Part shown: positions 61,670 to 64,000 of the stretch, one piece after another
Position numbering within the stretch: the stretch's first letter is position 1
Layout of the letters: every line of letters begins with the position of its first letter
NCBI RefSeq assembly: GCF_004365915.1
Contig: NZ_SODI01000001.1
Coordinates: 372,001 to 436,000 of the forward strand
Reading direction: 5' to 3'
Origin: Cryobacterium psychrophilum
GTDB lineage: Bacteria; Actinomycetota; Actinomycetes; Actinomycetales; Microbacteriaceae
Length of the DNA stretch: 64,000 nucleotides
The notes under the pieces: model-generated
What the model saw: only the letters and a program-made list of their open reading frames with translations
Databases searched by the model: none
What the model was told of the DNA's origin: nothing
Program-made: the position numbers and the translations under genes

Positions 61670-61876
61670 TCAACCCAGCCCCAATGCGTCGCGAATCTCC
61701 GGATAGTCAGCATAGATGCTAAGTGCGGCGTCTTCGATCTCTCCCCTGGTCGCTTTCGCCGAACGTCTTGCGAGCAGCACGCAGACCGAGGGAGACCACC
61801 GCGAAAAAGCCTTGCCTAAGTGAGGAACGACTAGTACCATTCTGCGCAGTGGTCCCCGGATCGGCGGCCCCGTCAA
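61670..61876 (-). CDS. Small ORF coupled to the paired-CxxC gene
   Basis: A 68-residue frame ending EIEDAALSIYADYPEIRDALGLG; its TGA at 61670-61672 overlaps a TTG start (61673) of the paired-CxxC gene. The C-terminal third looks like coding sequence, while the N-terminal part is basic and low in information, so the true start may lie inside. No family recognised. Confidence 0.3.
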   Translation of the reverse strand: MTGPPIRGPLRRMVLVVPHLGKAFSRWSPSVCVLLARRSAKATRGEIEDAALSIYADYPEIRDALGLG

Positions 61877-61887
61877 GAGGAGGCGTT

Positions 61888-62151
61888 ATGCCAACCGTGA
61901 TCGCCCACCACGATGTGAAGGACAAGGATCATTGGCTTGCCTCCCCGAAGCGCGAAGAGGTCTTCGGACCCCTCGGCGTCACTAACATTCGGACGTTCGT
62001 CGACCCTCAGAACCCGACGCGAGTCGCGGTACTGATGGACGTTGCTGACTTGGATGTCCTCATGGCTGCGATGCAATCCGAGGCAATTGCTGAAGCGATG
62101 GCCTACGACGGCGTGCTGGGCGAGACATTGGTGATTCTCGTCGAGGCGTAG
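61888..62151 (+). CDS. Small dimeric-barrel-like hypothetical protein
   Basis: An 87-residue protein starting at ATG 61888 behind GGAGG (61877). The sequence is PTVIAHHDVKDKDHWLASPKREEVFGPLGVTNIRTFVDPQNPTRVAVLMDVADLDVL then AAMQSEAIAEAMAYDGVLGETLVILVEA. The strand-helix pattern recalls ferredoxin-like alpha/beta dimer proteins, but I do not recognise a family. Stand-alone gene, divergent from the CxxC gene. Confidence 0.65.
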   Translation: MPTVIAHHDVKDKDHWLASPKREEVFGPLGVTNIRTFVDPQNPTRVAVLMDVADLDVLMAAMQSEAIAEAMAYDGVLGETLVILVEA

Positions 62152-62549
62152 GTTCTTTTCCCCGGAACCGGGTGCGCGAACACTGTTTTCCGGGCTGCAG
62201 CCTCACCTCGTGTCGCGATGGACGGACGATCGCCGGACGCGATTTCGCCACTCGCGAAAGCGCGCGCGAGACCACTTTTTGACCTGATCGGGTGTCCGTA
62301 AGCGGAACCCCCTACGGGACGCTTGCGTTCGCAGAGACCGACGGAGAAGTACGCTAGTTCGCTGCGCAATCAGCGACCCAACGAAGGCTGTTAAGTCCTG
62401 GTGGCGCCAGGCACCAGCGGGCCATCTTGGCCTTGCAGTTATATCTGCAAGGATCTAGACTGAAGAACGAGGCCGCGCAACGCGCCGCCTCCACGGGCCA
62501 GATCCATCAGTCGGATCTGCGGCCACGTCGAGAAGAGAGAAGTGTTGTC
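62152..62549. other. Gap before the excisionase-like gene
   Basis: About 400 bp with no supported gene. A CTGGTG-N8-CACCAG hairpin lies at 62398-62417. The rest is non-coding or carries short shadow frames. Confidence 0.35.
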
Positions 62550-62993
62550 ATGGCGCCCAATGTGCTTGTAAACGGATCCCTTCTCGTGGATGAAACAGTC
62601 CGCCGCTCTGCCGAACTCTTCATCGCGCAAGCTCATGATCGCAACATCACCACGGCCTCGTTGACCCTGGATGACGGCACGACTGTTCAGTTGGACCGCA
62701 CCTTGGCCGAACTTATGCAGTTCGTCATTCGAACGTTGCCTTCGGGCGCAGTGAACGTGCAGTCGGTTCCTTCTGAGATGACGTCAACGACCGCGGCAAG
62801 CGTTCTTGGGATATCCCGACCTACGCTCATGAAGTTGGTGCAGGACGGCCTGCTCCCCTCGCACAAAGTGGGAGCACATCATCGCTTCAAGCACGCGGAC
62901 GTCGCCATCCTCGCGGAGGCTCGCCGTGCTGCTCGATTGGATGCCTTCACCAAGCTTCGTGAACTCGATGACAGCCTCGAGGGGGCAGAGTAG
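62550..62993 (+). CDS. Excisionase-like HTH antitoxin
   Basis: A 147-residue protein starting at ATG 62550 behind GAGAGAAG. The N-terminal 70 residues (MAPNVLVNGSLLVDETVRRSAELFIAQAHDRNITTASLTLDDGTTVQLDRTLAELMQFVIRTLP) are an unknown domain, and the C-terminal part is an excisionase/MerR-like HTH: TTAASVLGISRPTLMKLVQDGLLPSHKVGAHHRFKHADV. Proteins of this shape pair with PIN-domain toxins and act as antitoxin. The next gene starts 46 bp after. Confidence 0.85.
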   Translation: MAPNVLVNGSLLVDETVRRSAELFIAQAHDRNITTASLTLDDGTTVQLDRTLAELMQFVIRTLPSGAVNVQSVPSEMTSTTAASVLGISRPTLMKLVQDGLLPSHKVGAHHRFKHADVAILAEARRAARLDAFTKLRELDDSLEGAE

Positions 62994-63039
62994 AACAAGG
63001 GTGAAACCCAAGTCCACGCTGGAGCGATAGCGTGGACGC

Positions 63040-63615
63040 GTGCACCACGTATTCGTCGACTCCAACGTACTGGGAAGCCGCACCCTCTACGACTGGCTAT
63101 TCCTGCTGCGCAGCCAATCCAAGATGTTCAGTCTGAGCGCGACTCCGGACGTGCTTGACGAAACGCATCGCGTGTGGCGACGGAAGCATCCTTCGGCGGG
63201 CGGAGAGCTGCGCAGAAACCGCGAAAAAGTCTTTCGTGAGAACTTCGACGAAATCCTCGAGGACTGGACCGGTGGCGAGGCCCCAAACCTGAGGGACAAA
63301 GACGATCAGCACGTTCACAATGCGGCCGTTTACAGCCACGCAGACATTCTGCTCACAATGAACATCAAGGACTTTGGCGACCCGGACCTGCTGCCGTATG
63401 ACCTATATACGCCCGACGAGTTCTTCTGCCTGGTAGAGAGCAGCCACTTGTTTGTTGTCCGCGAAGTCACTCGGACGCAGAACACCTATTGGCAGAGCCG
63501 ACGCGCCAAAGGCGACCCGGTGACGAGCCTGGCCGAAGCGCTCGAAAAAGCTGGTTGTCCAAAATTCGCGGCAATCGTTGCTGAACACCTTCGGGTGCTG
63601 TCGGGGCCGATCTAG
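63040..63615 (+). CDS. PIN-domain toxin
   Basis: A 191-residue PIN-domain RNase starting at GTG 63040. The first acidic residue is in the opening VFVDSNVLGSRTLYDWLFLL (Asp7), another acidic residue is in ATPDVLDETHRVWRRKHP, and the C-terminal pair is in RDKDDQHVHNAAVYSHADILLTMNIKDFGDP. The layout matches PIN toxins found with excisionase-like antitoxins. A second part after residue 135 (FCLVESSHLFVVREVTRTQNTYW) is family-specific. Together with the gene before, it forms a type II toxin-antitoxin module. Confidence 0.88.
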   Translation: MHHVFVDSNVLGSRTLYDWLFLLRSQSKMFSLSATPDVLDETHRVWRRKHPSAGGELRRNREKVFRENFDEILEDWTGGEAPNLRDKDDQHVHNAAVYSHADILLTMNIKDFGDPDLLPYDLYTPDEFFCLVESSHLFVVREVTRTQNTYWQSRRAKGDPVTSLAEALEKAGCPKFAAIVAEHLRVLSGPI

Positions 63616-64000
63616 CCAATGCTGTCGTTGGGATCCCACAGATGGTGGCGCGGTTCACGTCCATGCGGTGTATGCCCATGCCGCCTCACAAGAGCTCTAC
63701 GGTGCGTCGATCACGTCTGGCGCAGGTTGCCGGCGTCGGTGGCAGCACCACACGCGACTTCTGACGCCGACCACCCGTTTGTGACCCTGATATTGAGGCA
63801 GTTCGACCAAGCTGCCGACTGCTGGTCTTTGAGCACGAACTCCATGGGTCAACTTTGAGCGGCATCGACGCTGAACTCTTGTTGCGCTGGAACGCACCTG
63901 ATCTGACATGACCACGTCAACGAAGTGACGACAGTCTCAGACGATCTCGGAACACATTCTGCGGGCCGCTGACACGCTTGGCAGACGCCCGCTCCCTCAG
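63616..64000. other. Right-end stretch
   Basis: The last 385 bp hold no gene I can support. ORFs on both strands are low-complexity shadows; I saw no repeat or operator. Confidence 0.4.

Noticed and set aside
1-64000. CRISPR arrays, tRNA or rRNA genes
   Set aside because: No regularly spaced repeats longer than the three 15-bp units at 37.1 kb were seen, and I found no tRNA- or rRNA-like segments by eye; short tRNAs could still be missed.

Overview
The window is high-GC, gene-dense actinobacterial chromosome. The conserved actinobacterial trio SCO1664-like / DUF3090 / MSMEG_4193-like phosphomutase, the CsoR-family repressor and the general gene content fit a member of the Microbacteriaceae (Cryobacterium-like). 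That placement is inference from gene content; no rRNA or tRNA gene was seen.

Layout. 0-1 kb: 5' part of an acyl-CoA dehydrogenase running off the left edge. 1.1-15.2 kb: rhodanese lipoprotein, MFS permease, PutP symporter, CstR-like persulfide-type repressor, methyltransferase, pyridine-nucleotide-disulfide oxidoreductase, CDP-alcohol phosphatidyltransferase, TVP38/TMEM64 protein, a YnjB-C-D-like ABC importer with the permease split in two, and a radical SAM enzyme. The gene set recalls the uncharacterised E. coli ydjXYZ-ynjABCDEF locus, and ATACCC-N4-GGGTAT palindromes lie in front of both the rhodanese and the repressor gene. 15.3-20 kb: branched-chain amino-acid type ABC importer (LivF, a LivM-LivG fusion, LivH, binding protein). 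20-22 kb: the actinobacterial trio. 22-25.6 kb: ClC channel/antiporter, MarR regulator, SOUL protein. 25.7-34.6 kb: PLP decarboxylase, DUF2254 protein, TetR plus ABC exporter, two-component system with a small acidic secreted protein. 35-40.6 kb: SbtB-SbtA with a divergent regulator, DUF1232 protein, PfkB kinase, hydrolase-OsmC fusion, DUF427 protein.

40.7-45.3 kb is an accessory segment bracketed by a 23-bp perfect direct repeat. It holds an IS30-family element, a gene cut by that element, a lipoprotein, and a TetR-SRPBCC operon. 45.3-47.6 kb is a gene graveyard: an internally deleted MarR copy fused to an intact CtaG-like gene, followed by fragments of Sco1-like, DUF302 and multicopper-oxidase genes. 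47.7-54.6 kb encodes what looks like 5-aminovalerate/glutarate catabolism (CoA transferase, aminotransferase, aldehyde dehydrogenase, glutaryl-CoA dehydrogenase) under a PucR-type regulator.

54.6-64 kb is looser accessory DNA. It contains a RelBE-type toxin-antitoxin pair, a decaying ABC exporter operon (two frameshifts in the permease; an amber codon and a Walker B change in the ATPase) beside an apparently intact PadR regulator, small hypothetical genes, and an excisionase-like-antitoxin / PIN-toxin pair.
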